This document shows positions 1-11,600 of a DNA stretch of 64,000 nucleotides, piece by piece. Below the pieces are notes generated by a model. It was not told where the DNA came from and searched no databases. It saw nothing but the letters and a program-made list of their open reading frames with translations. The first letter of the stretch is position 1; every line of letters begins with the position of its first letter. The position numbers were made by a program, and so were the translations under genes. Where the stretch lies: positions 372,001-436,000 of the forward strand of contig NZ_BMVE01000007.1 of the NCBI RefSeq assembly GCF_014650555.1. Reading direction: 5' to 3'. The stretch is from Streptomyces goshikiensis. GTDB taxonomy: Bacteria > Actinomycetota > Actinomycetes > Streptomycetales > Streptomycetaceae.

Positions 1-2519
1 TGCTGTCGGCGCTCGCCCAGGACTGCACCGAGCAGGACGCCCTGTTCGTGCCCGCCCTCCGCAAGGGCCGGCCCGAGGCCGAGGCCGTCGTCACGGCCCT
101 CGCGCGGGCTCATGTCCACGGCGTCACCGTCGACTGGACGGCGTTCTACTCCGGTACGGCCGCCCGCCGCGTCGACCTGCCCACCTACGCCTTCCAGCGC
201 AAGCGGTACTGGCTGGAGGAGGCTCCCCGCCCGGCGACGGTCGAGCCCGGTGCGGGTTCCGGCGCCGTGGTGGACGCCCCGTTCTGGGAGGCCGTCGACA
301 ACGCCGACCTCGACGCCCTCGCCGCGACCCTGGAGATCGACGCCGACCAGCCGCTGAGCGCGGTACTGCCCGCGCTGTCCGCCTGGCGGCGCCGGCGCGC
401 GGACCGGTCGGTCGTCGACGGCTGGCGCTACGGGGTGACCTGGAAGCCGCTGGGCGAGCCGGACGGCAGCCGTCCGTCCGGTACCTGGCTCGTCGTCACC
501 GCCGCGACCACCGCCGAGACCGCCGGCTCCGGGCTCCCGGAGATCGCGGACGCGCTGCGGGCGCAGGGCGTGGACGTACGGGAGGTCGCGCTGGACGCGG
601 CCGCCACCGACCGGGCCGTCGTGGCCGAGCGGTTGGATGCGGCGCTCGCCGGGAACCGGGCCGACGGGGTGCTGTCCCTGCTGGCGCTCGCCGAGGCCCC
701 GCACCCGGCCCATCCGGCCGCGCCCGCCGGTCTGCTGCTGACCGGGGCGCTCGTACAGGCCCTCGGCGACGCCGGGGTCGACGCCCCGCTGTGGTGCGTG
801 ACCACCGGGGCCGTCGCGACCGGGCCCTCCGACCGGGTGCGCAGTGCCGCGCAGGCGCAGATCTGGGGCTTCGGGCGGGTGGTCGCACTGGAGCACCCCG
901 AGCGCTGGGGCGGTCTGGTGGACCTGCCCGCCGCCATGGACGCCCGGGCGCTCGACCGGCTGCTCGCCGTACTCGCCGGCGACCGCGCGGCCGCCACGGC
1001 CGGGACCGGGACCGGGACCGATTCCGGGACCGCGTACGAGGACCAGCTCGCCGTACGTTCCGCCGGTCTCCTCGCGCGCCGCATCGGCCACGCCGCCCCG
1101 GCGGCCGGAGCCGGCGGCGACGCGGGGGCCGACCGCGCCCCCTGGCGGGCCCGCGGTACCGTCCTGGTCACCGGCGGTACGGGCGCGCTCGGCGCGCACG
1201 TCGCCCGCTGGCTCGCCGCCCAGGGCGCCGAGCACCTGGTGCTGGCCGGCCGGCGCGGGCCGCGGGCGCCGGGCATGGAGGCCCTGGTCGCGGAGCTCGC
1301 CGCGCTCGGGGCGCGGGCCACGGCCGTCGCCTGCGACGTGACCGACCGGCGGTCCGTCGGCGAACTCCTCGCCGCCCTCCGCGACGACACCACCGTTCCC
1401 GGCCTGACCGCCGTCTTCCACACGGCGGGCGTCGGCCAGTTCTCACCGCTCGCCGAGACCGGCCCGGACGATGTCGCCGCAGTCCTCGCCGCGAAGGTCG
1501 CCGGAGCGGAGCACCTCGACGCGCTGCTCGGTGACACGGAGCTGGACGCCTTCGTCCTCTTCTCCTCCATCGCCGGTGTCTGGGGCAGCGGCGGGCAGGG
1601 CGCCTACGCGGCGGCCAACGCCCACCTCGACGCCCTGGCGCAGCGCCGCCGGGCCCGCGGGCTGACGGCCACCGCCGTCGCCTGGGGGCCGTGGGGCGAG
1701 GGCGGTCTGGTCGCCGACGAGGAAGCGGCCGGTCAACTGCGCCGCCGCGGCCTGCCCGTGATGGCGCCGGAGCTGTCGATCGCCGCGCTCCAGCAGGCGT
1801 TGGACGCGGACGACACGACCGTGACCGTCGCCGACGTCGACTGGGCGCTGTTCGCCCCGGCCTTCACGGCCGCCCGGCCGCGCCCGCTGATCGCCGACCT
1901 CCCCGAGGTGCGCCGTGCGCTCGCCGCGGAGCAGCCCGGCGCGGGCGGCTCCGGCTCCGCTGCCGGAGACGACACCGCGGGCGAAGCGGCCCGGCTGGCC
2001 GACGAGTTGCGGGGGATGGGCGCCGACGAGGCCGAACGAACCCTGCTCGGTCTGGTCCGTACGCACGTCGCGGCGGTCCTCGGGCACGACGGGGCCGCCA
2101 CGGTCGAGGCGGGCCGCGCGTTCAAGGAGCTCGGATTCGACTCGCTCACCGCGGTCGAACTGCGCACCCGGCTCGGCTCCGCCACCGGACTGCGGCTGCC
2201 CGCCAGCCTGGTCTTCGACCACCCCACCCCCGCCGCCCTGGCCGCGCACATCCGTGCGGAGCTGCTCGGCGAGGACACGGCGCCCGAGGTTCCGGCGCTC
2301 GCGGAGATCGACAGGCTGGAGTTCCTCCTGACGTCGGTCGCCGAGGGCGACGACGCCGCCGAACGCGGTCGCGTGACGGCACGGCTCGAAGCGCTCCTGG
2401 CGCACTGGAACCGGACGGAACGGGCCGCCCACCCCCTGGAGGACGAGGAGAGCGCCATCGAATCGGCGTCCGCCGAGGACCTCTTCGACATCATCAACAA
2501 CGAATTCGGAAAATTCTGA
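1..2519 (+). CDS. PKS gene A, 3' end only: (AT tail)-KR-ACP-docking
   Basis: This is the C-terminal part of a modular type I PKS; the reading frame is already open at nt 3 and the start lies outside the window. In order it holds the end of an AT (LSALAQDC and the post-AT LPTYAFQ near nt 178-197), the KR dimerisation element (FWEAVDNADL, about nt 279), the KR structural half, and a catalytic KR with its Rossmann motif from nt 1155, Lys at 1494, Ser at 1566 and Tyr at 1605. The KR has no LDD motif. It has Trp eight residues before Tyr (nt 1581), so it is an A-type KR expected to give an L-configured hydroxyl. An ACP follows (GFDSL, Ser at 2142), then a helical C-terminal docking domain ending LFDIINNEFGKF. 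There is no thioesterase, so the chain passes on, most likely to gene B. The AT tail resembles the malonyl ATs downstream, but its active site is not visible. Confidence 0.97.
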   Translation, partial: LSALAQDCTEQDALFVPALRKGRPEAEAVVTALARAHVHGVTVDWTAFYSGTAARRVDLPTYAFQRKRYWLEEAPRPATVEPGAGSGAVVDAPFWEAVDNADLDALAATLEIDADQPLSAVLPALSAWRRRRADRSVVDGWRYGVTWKPLGEPDGSRPSGTWLVVTAATTAETAGSGLPEIADALRAQGVDVREVALDAAATDRAVVAERLDAALAGNRADGVLSLLALAEAPHPAHPAAPAGLLLTGALVQALGDAGVDAPLWCVTTGAVATGPSDRVRSAAQAQIWGFGRVVALEHPERWGGLVDLPAAMDARALDRLLAVLAGDRAAATAGTGTGTDSGTAYEDQLAVRSAGLLARRIGHAAPAAGAGGDAGADRAPWRARGTVLVTGGTGALGAHVARWLAAQGAEHLVLAGRRGPRAPGMEALVAELAALGARATAVACDVTDRRSVGELLAALRDDTTVPGLTAVFHTAGVGQFSPLAETGPDDVAAVLAAKVAGAEHLDALLGDTELDAFVLFSSIAGVWGSGGQGAYAAANAHLDALAQRRRARGLTATAVAWGPWGEGGLVADEEAAGQLRRRGLPVMAPELSIAALQQALDADDTTVTVADVDWALFAPAFTAARPRPLIADLPEVRRALAAEQPGAGGSGSAAGDDTAGEAARLADELRGMGADEAERTLLGLVRTHVAAVLGHDGAATVEAGRAFKELGFDSLTAVELRTRLGSATGLRLPASLVFDHPTPAALAAHIRAELLGEDTAPEVPALAEIDRLEFLLTSVAEGDDAAERGRVTARLEALLAHWNRTERAAHPLEDEESAIESASAEDLFDIINNEFGKF

Positions 2520-2526
2520 CCTGATG

Positions 2527-2597
2527 CCCGATCCGAAGCCCGATGTGATGCCCCGCCCCAGTCCCCACCCCGATTCCCATCACATTTCCCGCCCGAT
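2527..2597 (+). repeat. Four direct CCCGAT repeats in the A-B gap
   Basis: CCCGAT occurs at 2527-2532, 2539-2544, 2569-2574 and 2592-2597 within the 119-nt gap, on the same strand and with irregular spacing (12, 30 and 23 nt). The gap is pyrimidine-rich and less GC-rich than the genes. I see no clear -10/-35 pair or strong hairpin here. The repeats could be a binding site or simply low-complexity sequence. Confidence 0.4.
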
Positions 2598-2622
2598 TTC
2601 CGTATGCATCGCGCATTTCTCC

Positions 2623-2628
2623 AGGAGG
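2623..2628 (+). promoter_or_regulatory. Ribosome binding site for gene B
   Basis: AGGAGG lies 10 nt upstream of the GTG at 2639. It is a near-perfect anti-16S match and fixes that GTG as the start, which gives a standard N-terminal docking helix (MAGTNEEKLLENLK). Confidence 0.85.
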
Positions 2629-2638
2629 TGACGTTCCA

Positions 2639-5600
2639 GTGGCCGGCACGAACGAAGAAAAGCTTCTCGAAAACCTGAAGTGGATGACCACGGAGCTGCG
2701 GCGCGCCCGCCGCCGCCTCCAGGAGGTCGAGCAGGACGCCCAGGAGCCCATCGCCATCGTCGCGATGAGCTGCCGCTTCCCCGACGGGGTGCGGTCTCCG
2801 GAGGACCTGTGGCGACTGGTGTCCGAGGACGGTGACGCCATCACCGGATTCCCCGACGACCGGGGCTGGGACATCGAGTCCCTCGCCGACCCCGACCCCG
2901 ACCGGAAGGGCACCTTCTACAACACCGGTGGCGGATTCCTTTCCGACGCCACCGTGTTCGACCCCGGATTCTTCGGGATATCGCCGCGCGAGGCACTGGC
3001 GATGGACCCGCAGCAGCGCCAGATCCTGGAAACGTCCTGGGAGGTGTTCGAGCGCGCCGGAATCGATCCGGCGTCCGTACGCGGCAGCCGCACCGGCGTC
3101 TACATCGGCGCGGGCGCCATGGGGTACGGGGCCGACCTGAAGGAGGTCCCGGAGGGTCTCGAAGGGCTGCTGCTGACGGGCGGCGCGACGAGCGTGCTCT
3201 CGGGCCGGGTCAGTTACGTCCTCGGTCTGGAGGGCCCCGCCGCCACCATCGACACGGCCTGTTCCTCCTCCCTCGTCGCCCTGCACCTGGCCATCCAGGC
3301 CCTGCGGCAGCGCGAGTGCTCGCTCGCCCTGGTCGGCGGCGTGTGCGTGATGCCCACGCCCGACGTGTTCGTCGAGTTCAGCCGCCAGCGCGGCCTCGCC
3401 GCCGACGGGCGCTGCAAGTCCTTCGCCGCTGCCGCCGACGGCACCGGCTGGTCCGAGGGCGTCGGCGTCCTCCTGGTGGAACGCCTCTCCGAGGCCCGCC
3501 GCAACGGGCACCCCGTGCTCGCCGTGGTCCGCGGTTCGGCCGTCAACCAGGACGGCGCCAGCAACGGTCTGACCGCCCCCAACGGCCCCTCCCAGCAGCG
3601 CGTCATCCGCCAGGCCCTGGAGAGCGCCCGGCTCTCCGCCGCCGAGGTCGACGCCGTCGAGGCCCACGGCACGGGCACCCGGCTCGGTGACCCCATCGAG
3701 GCGCAGGCGCTGCTCGCCACCTACGGCCAGGACCGCCCCGAGGGCCGGCCGCTGCGCCTGGGCTCCCTCAAGTCCAACATCGGCCACACCCAGGCCGCTG
3801 CCGGTGTCGCGGGCATCATCAAGACGGTCATGGCGATCCGCCACGGCGTCCTCCCGCGCACCCTGCACGTCGACGAGCCGACTCCCGACGTCGACTGGTC
3901 GGGCGGGGCGGTGTCGCTGCTGACCGAACCGATGGCGTGGCCCGAGACCGGCGCCCCGCGCCGCGCGGCCGTCTCCGCCTTCGGCGTGAGCGGCACCAAC
4001 GCGCACACCATCATCGAGCAGGCCCCGCCGGAGGCGGGCCCCGACGGCGAGGGCACGGACGGGGCCGCCGCCCCGGAGGCCGCCCCGGCCACCGCCAGGC
4101 CCGCCGTGCTGCCCTGGACGCTCTCGGGCCGGACCGCCGCCGCGCTGCGCGCCCAGGCCGCCCGGCTGATCGCCGCCCGCGCCCAGGACGGCGCCGCCGC
4201 CCCGGCCCTCGACCTCGGCTACTCCCTCGCCACCACCCGCGGCGCCCTGGAGCACCGCGCGGTGCTCATCGGCCGCACGGACGAAGACCTCGACGCCGCC
4301 CTCGCCGCCCTCGCCGCCGGCGAGGAGGCCGCCGGCCTGGTCACCGACAGCGTCACCGAGGGCCGGACCGCGTTCCTGTTCACCGGCCAGGGCAGCCAGC
4401 GCCCGGGCATGGGCCGCGAACTGTACGAGACCTGCCCGGTGTTCGCGCAGGCCCTCGACGCGATCTGCGCGCAGCTGGAACTCCCGCTGAAGGACGTCCT
4501 GTTCGGATCCGACGCCGCCGCGCTGAACCGGACGGAGTACGCGCAGCCCGCGCTGTTCGCCGTGGAGGTGGCACTCTTCCGGCTGCTGGAGTCGTGGGGT
4601 CTGCGCCCGGACTTCGTGTCCGGTCACTCCATCGGCGAGATCGCCGCCGCGCACGTCGCGGGCGTCCTGTCGCTGGCCGACGCCTGCACGCTGGTCGCCG
4701 CCCGGGGCCGTCTGATGCAGGCGCTGCCGTCCGGCGGGGTCATGATCGCGGTGGAGGCCTCCGAGGAGGAGGTCCTGCCGCTGCTGACGGAGCGCGTCGC
4801 CATCGCGGCCGTCAATGGCCCGCGCTCGGTGGTCGTCGCGGGTGACGAGGACGCGGCGCTCGCCGTCGCGGCCGCGTTCCCCGACCGGAAGACCAAGCGC
4901 CTCGCCGTCAGCCATGCCTTCCACTCGCCCCACATGGACGGCATGCTCGACGCCTTCCGCGAGGTGGCCGAGCGGCTCACGTACGCGACCCCGCGCATCC
5001 CGGTCGTCTCCAACCTGACCGGCGCCCTCGTCACCGACGAGATGGCCTCGGCCGAGTTCTGGGTCCGGCACGTCCGCGACGCCGTCCGCTTCCTCGACGG
5101 CATCCGCGCCCTGGAAGCCGCCGGAGTCACCACCTACGTCGAACTCGGTCCCGAAGCCGTCCTGTCCGCGCTCGCCCAGGACTGCGTCACCGGCGACACG
5201 GCGGCCTTCGTCCCCGCGCTGCGCGGCGGCCGGCCCGAGCCCGAGACGGCCCTCGCCGCCCTCGCCCGCGCCCACGCCCGCGGCGCCACCGTCGACTGGA
5301 CGGCGTACTTCTCCGGCACCGGCGCCCGCCGCGTCGACCTGCCCACCTACGCCTTCCAGCACTCCCGCTACTGGCTGGAGCCCGCCGCCACCACGGCCGG
5401 AGACGTCAGCGTGGCCGGACTCGACCCGGCCGCGCACCCGCTGCTCGGCGCGGCCGTCACCCTGGCCGGATCCGACCGGGTGCTGTGCACCGGCCGGCTC
5501 GCGCCCCGCACCCAGCCCTGGCTCGCCGACCACACCGTGGCCGGCACGCCCGTACTGGCCGGCGCCGCGTTCGTCGAACTCGCCGTCCGCGCGGGCGACC

Positions 5601-8600
5601 AGGCCGGCTGCGGGCACGTCGAGGAGCTGGTGCTCGACGCGCCGCTGACGCTGCCCGCCGACGGCGGCGTACGGGTCCAGGTGCTCGTGGAGGACCCCGA
5701 CGAGCAGGGCCGCCGCGCCTTCACCGTGTCCGCCCGGCCCGAGGGCGAGGCCGCCGAGGACACCGGCTGGACCCGCCACGCCCACGGCGTCCTCGCGCCC
5801 GCCGAGTCCCCGGCCGCGGGCGTAGCCCTCGCCCAGTGGCCGCCCGCCGGGGCGGAAGCCCTCGACATCAGCGGCCTCTACGCCACCGAAGGCGCCACCG
5901 AAGGCGCCACTGAGGGCGACGCTCCCGCGCGCGGCCCGCTGTTCCGGGCCGTCGAGGCGGCCTGGCACCACGACGGCACCTACTACGCCCAGCTGCGCCT
6001 GCCCGAAGACGCCCCGCAGGCAGCCGACTTCGGCCTCCACCCCGCCCTGCTGGACGCCGCCGCGCACACCGCGCTCGCCCTGGCGGCCCCGTACGCCGAC
6101 GGCGAGGGCAGCGGTGTCGGACCGGGCAGCGTCTGGTCCGACGTGACCCTGCACGCGACGGGCGCCGGCGCCCTGCGCGTCCGGATCCGGCCCGCCGCCG
6201 ACGGGGCGTTCGCCCTGGACCTCGCCGACGACCTCGGCGACCCGGTGGCCACCGTCGGCCTGCTGACCCCGCGGCCGTTCACGGCCGGGACCACCGGCGC
6301 CCCCGCCGCCGTACCGGCCGTCGTCCGCGAGGCACTGTTCCAGCTCGACTGGACGCCGCTGCCGCTGTCGGCACGGCCGGAGGCCCTCGCGGAGCCGGCC
6401 GGACCCGAGGGCGGATGGGCGGTGCTGGGCTCCACCGGAAGCGGTCCGGGCACCCGCCACGCCGACCTGGCGGAGCTCGCCGCGGCGATCGACGCAGGCG
6501 CCCCCGTGCCCGCGTACGTCCTCGCCCCCTTCCCCCGGCAGGCCGACGGCCTCGCGCCGGACACCCTGAGCGAGGCCGCGCACCGGGCGCTCGCCCTCGT
6601 GCGCGGCTGGCTGGCCGACACCCGGTTCGAGACGTCCCGCCTGGTCGTCGTGACCAGCGGCGCGGTCGCCGGGCCCGGCGAAGGCGGCACGGACCTGCCG
6701 CACGCCGCCGTACGCGGTCTGCTGCGGTCGGCCGAGACCGAGAACCCCGGCCGCTTCCTCCTCGCCGACGTCCGCGACCTCGCCGACCTCGACGACCCGG
6801 CCGGCGCGGCCCTCCTCGCCGCGGCCCTCGCGTCCGGCGAGCCGGAGCTGCTGCTGCGCGACGGAGCCGTCCACGTACCGCGACTGCGGCGCACCCGCCC
6901 GGCCGCCACCCCGACGGCCGGGACCGGCGCCGCGGGCCCCGTCGTCGTCGACCCGAACGGCACCGCGCTGATCACCGGCGGCTCCGGCACCCTCGCCGGG
7001 ATCGTCGCCCGCCACCTCGTCACCGCCCACGGCGTACGCAGCCTGCTGCTGCTCAGCCGTCGCGGCGCCGACGCTCCCGGCGCCGCCGAACGCACCGCGG
7101 AACTCGCCGCGCTCGGCGCCGAGGTCACCTGGGCGGCCTGCGACGCCGCCGACCGCGAAGCCCTGGCCGCCGTCCTGGAGGCCGTCCCCGCCGAACACCC
7201 CCTCACCACCGTCATCCACACCGCGGGCGTCCTCGACGACGGCGTCGTCGGATCCCTCACCCCCGAGCGCCTGGACACGGTCCTGCGGCCGAAGGCCGTC
7301 GCCGCCCTCCACCTGCACGAGCTGACCCGCGAACTGCCGGTCACGGCGTTCGTCCTCTACTCCGCCATCGCCGGCACCCTCGGCAGCGCGGGCCAGGCCA
7401 ACTACGCCTGTGCCAACGTGTTCCTGGACGCCCTCGCCCAGCACCGCCACCACCAGGGCCTGCCGGCCACCGCGCTCGCCTGGGGCCTGTGGGCCGACGC
7501 CAGCGCGATGACCGCCGGCCTCGACGAAACCCAGCTGCGCCGCATGGAGCAGCACGGCGTGGGCGCCCTCACCTCCGGTGACGGAATGGCCCTGCTCGAC
7601 GCGGCGCTCGCCTCCGGCCGGCCCGCCCTGGTCCCCGCCCGCCTGAACCCCGCCGCGCTGGCCGCCGCCGCCGCGCCCGGGCCCGTGGCCCCCGTCTTCC
7701 GGGAGCTCCTCGGCCCGGCCGGGCGCCGTACCGCGCGCACCCGTACCGACGCGGGCACCCCGCTCGCCGAACGGCTCGCGGCCCTCACCCGGCCCGAACA
7801 GGACCGGGCGCTGCTCGACCTCGTACGGGCCCAGGTCGCCTCCGTGCTCGGCCACGCCTCGGCCGAACAGGTCGAGCCCGCCAAGGCGTTCAAGGACCTC
7901 GGCTTCGACTCGCTCACCGCCGTCGAACTGCGCAACCGCCTCGGCGCGGTCACCGGACTGCGCCTGGCCACCACGCTCGTCTTCGACCACCCCTCGCCCA
8001 CCGCGCTCGCCCGCCGGCTGCGCACCGACCTCCTCGGCGACGAGGACGAGGCCGGCCAGGACGGTGCACAGGGCCTGCGGGGCGCGGCGCCCGGCGCCGA
8101 CGACGCCATCGCCATCGTCGCCATGAGCTGCCGCTACCCCGGCGGCGTCCGCGGCCCCGAGGAGCTGTGGCGGCTCGTCGAGACCGGCGGCGACGCGATC
8201 GCCGGGCTCCCCGGCAACCGCGGCTGGGACACCGCCGAGCTGTACGCCGGGCAGGACGGCCGGACCTTCACGGGCGGCTTCCTCCACGACGCCGACTCCT
8301 TCGACGCCGACTTCTTCGGGATCTCGCCGCGCGAGGCCCTGGCCATGGACCCGCAGCAGCGGCTGCTGCTGGAAACCTCCTGGGAGGCGATCGAGCGGGC
8401 GGGCATCGACCCGTCGTCGCTGCGCGGCACCCGGGCCGGCGTGTTCGTCGGCGCCTCGGCCGGCGGCTATGACGCCCAGCTGGAGCGGTCCGCCGACGTG
8501 GACGGCGTCCTCGGCCACGTGATGACCGGCAACGCGGGCAGCGTCATGTCCGGCCGCGTCTCCTACGCGCTGGGCCTGGAGGGCCCCGCCGTCACCGTCG

Positions 8601-11600
8601 ACACCGCCTGCTCCTCCTCGCTGGTCGCCCTGCACTGGGCCGTCCAGGCGCTGCGCAGCGGCGAGTGCTCGATCGCGCTGGCCGGTGGTGTCACCGTGAT
8701 GTCGACGCCCGGGACCTTCAGCGAGTTCAGCCACCAGGGCGGCCTCGCCCCCGACGGCCGCTGCAAGGCGTTCGCGGCCGCCGCGGACGGTACGGGCTGG
8801 GGCGAGGGTGTCGGCATGCTGCTCGTCGAGCGGCTCTCCGACGCCCAGCGCAACGGTCACCCGGTGCTCGCGGTCGTGCGGGGCTCGGCCGTCAACCAGG
8901 ACGGTGCGAGCAATGGCCTGACGGCCCCCAACGGGCCCTCGCAGCAGCGCGTCATCCGCGCGGCCCTCGCCAGCGCCGGACTGTCGGCCGCCGAGGTCGA
9001 CGCGGTGGAGGCGCACGGTACGGGTACCCGGCTCGGTGACCCCATCGAGGCGCAGGCGCTGCTGGCCACCTACGGCCAGGACCGCGCCGACGGGCAGCCG
9101 CTGCTGCTCGGCTCCATCAAGTCGAACATCGGGCACACCCAGGCCGCCGCCGGTGTCGCGGGCATCATCAAGATGGTCATGGCCATGCAGCACGGGGTGC
9201 TCCCGCAGACCCTGCACGTGGACGAGCCGAGCCCGCACGTCGACTGGTCGGCCGGGGACATCGCCCTGCTGACGCGGGCCACCGCCTGGCCCGAGACCCG
9301 TAGGCCGCGACGCGCCGCGGTGTCCTCGTTCGGCATCAGCGGCACCAACGCCCACACCATCATCGAGCAGGCCCCGGAACCCGCGGAGCGGCCCGCGCCG
9401 ACGGCAACGCCGGTACCGGTGCCGTACGTCCTGTCGGCCCGGAGCCCGCAGGCGCTGCGCGCCCAGGCGGCCCGGCTGCTGCCCGTCGCCGAGGAAGCGG
9501 TCGCCGCCGACGGCTCCGGTCTGCCGGACCTGGCCTACTCCCTGGCCACCGGCCGCGCGGGCCTCGAACACCGGGCGGCCTTCGCCGCCGACGACCGTGA
9601 GGGTCTGCTGCGCGCCCTCGCCGGCCTCGCGGCCGACGAGCAGCCGCCGGGGCTGATCCGCGGCACCGTGTCGGGCGGCGGGCTGGCCTTCCTGTTCACG
9701 GGGCAGGGCAGCCAGCGGCTCGGGATGGGCCGTGCGCTGTACGCGGCCCACCCGGTGTTCGCGGCCGCGCTGGACCGGGTGTGCGAGCGGTTCGACCTCG
9801 AACTGCCCCTGAAGGACGTGCTGTTCGGCACGGACGCCGAGGTACTGGACCGTACGGAGTACACGCAGCCCGCACTGTTCGCGGTCGAGGTGGCGCTGTT
9901 CCGGCTCCTGACCTCGTGGGGTCTGCGCCCGGACTTCCTGTCCGGTCACTCCATCGGTGAGATCACCGCCGCCCACGTGGCGGGCGTGCTCTCGCTGGAG
10001 GACGCGTGCGCGCTCGTCGCCGCCCGGGGCCGTCTGATGCAGGCGCTGCCCGCCGGTGGCGTCATGATCGCCGTACAGGCCTCGGAGGACGAGGTCGTGG
10101 CGCTGCTCACCGACCGGGTGAGCATCGCGGCGGTCAACGGCCCGCGCTCGGTCGTGGTCGCCGGTGACGAGGACGCGGCGCTCGCCGTCGCGGCGGCGTT
10201 CCCGAACCGCAAGTCCAAGCGGCTCACCGTCAGCCACGCCTTCCACTCGCCGCACATGGACGGGATGCTCGCCGACTTCCGCAAGGTGGTCGAGGGGCTC
10301 ACGTTCCAGGACCCGCGCATCGCGGTCGTCTCGAACCTGACCGGCGCACTCGTCACCGACGAGATGGGCTCGGCCGACTTCTGGGTCCGGCACGTCCGCG
10401 AGGCGGTCCGCTTCCTCGACGGCATCCGCGCCCTGGAGGCCGCCGGAGTCACGACGTACCTCGAACTCGGCCCCGACGGCGTGCTGTCCGCGCTCGCCCA
10501 GGACTGCCTCACCGAGGACGCCGCCTTCGTACCGGTCCTGCGCGCGGCGCGCCCCGAGGCCGAAGCCGTGACCGCCACCGCCGCCCTCGCCCACGCGTAC
10601 ACCCGTGGCGTCCCCCTCGACTGGCGGGCGTACTTCGCCGCCACCGGGACCGGCGCCCACCGCGTCGACCTGCCCACCTACCCCTTCCAGCCCGTGCGCT
10701 ACTGGCCCGAGCCCGCCGCCCCCGGCGGCGCGGCGCAGACCGCTCCCGCCGCGGCCGGGGCCGACGCCCGCTTCTGGGACGCCGTCGAACGGGCCGATCT
10801 GACGGCGCTCGCCGACGAGTTCGACCTCGAAGGCGACCAGCCGCTCAGCACCGCGCTGCCCGCGCTCTCCGCGTGGCGGCAGGACCAGCAGGCCAGGGCG
10901 AAGGCCGAATCCCTCCTCTACCGCGTCACCTGGCAGCCCTGGTCCGGCCCCGACCGGGGAACCCCGGCCGGCACCTGGATCGTCCCCGTTCCCGCCGCGC
11001 AGTCCCAGGACCCGTGGGTGCGCGCGCTGACCGACCGCATGAGCGGCGACGGCGCCCGCATCGTGCCGCTTCCGCTCGACGTCGCCGACGGCGACCCGGC
11101 CGTCCTGCGCGCACACCTGGCCGCCGCCGGACCGGTCAGCGGCGTCCTCTCGCTGCTGGCGCTGGACGAGCGGCCGCACCCCGAGCACCCGTCGGTGCCC
11201 GTCGGACTCGCCCTGACCGCAGCCCTCGCCACGGCGCTCACCTCGGAGCCCGACGCCGACGCGGACCAGCCGAACGGCTACGCGAACGCGCCCCTGTGGT
11301 GCGTCACCCGCGACGCCGTCGCCGCCGCCCCCGCAGACACCCTCGGCGGCGCCGCCCAGTCCCAGGTCTGGGGCCTCGGCCGGGTCATAGCCCTGGAACA
11401 CCCGGGCCGCTGGGGCGGCCTCGTCGACCTGCCCGAGGTGTGCGACGAGCGCGCCCTGTCCCGGCTGTCGGCCGTACTCACCGGCGCCGGCGACGAGGAC
11501 CAGCTCGCGATCCGCGCCGCCGGACCGCTCGTACGACGCCTCGTCCACGCCGCCCCGTCGGCCGGAGCCCGCACCGCACCGCGGTGGACCCCGGACGGCA

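Noticed and set aside
2283..2516. Thioesterase or release domain at a gene end
   Set aside because: The tails of genes A-D are 70-95 residue helical docking segments with no GxSxG hydrolase motif. Chain release must lie outside the window.
3251..3270. Possible KSQ loading domain at the start of a PKS gene
   Set aside because: All 12 KS domains have DTACS with Cys and both His residues, so each is an extending KS and none is a loading KSQ.
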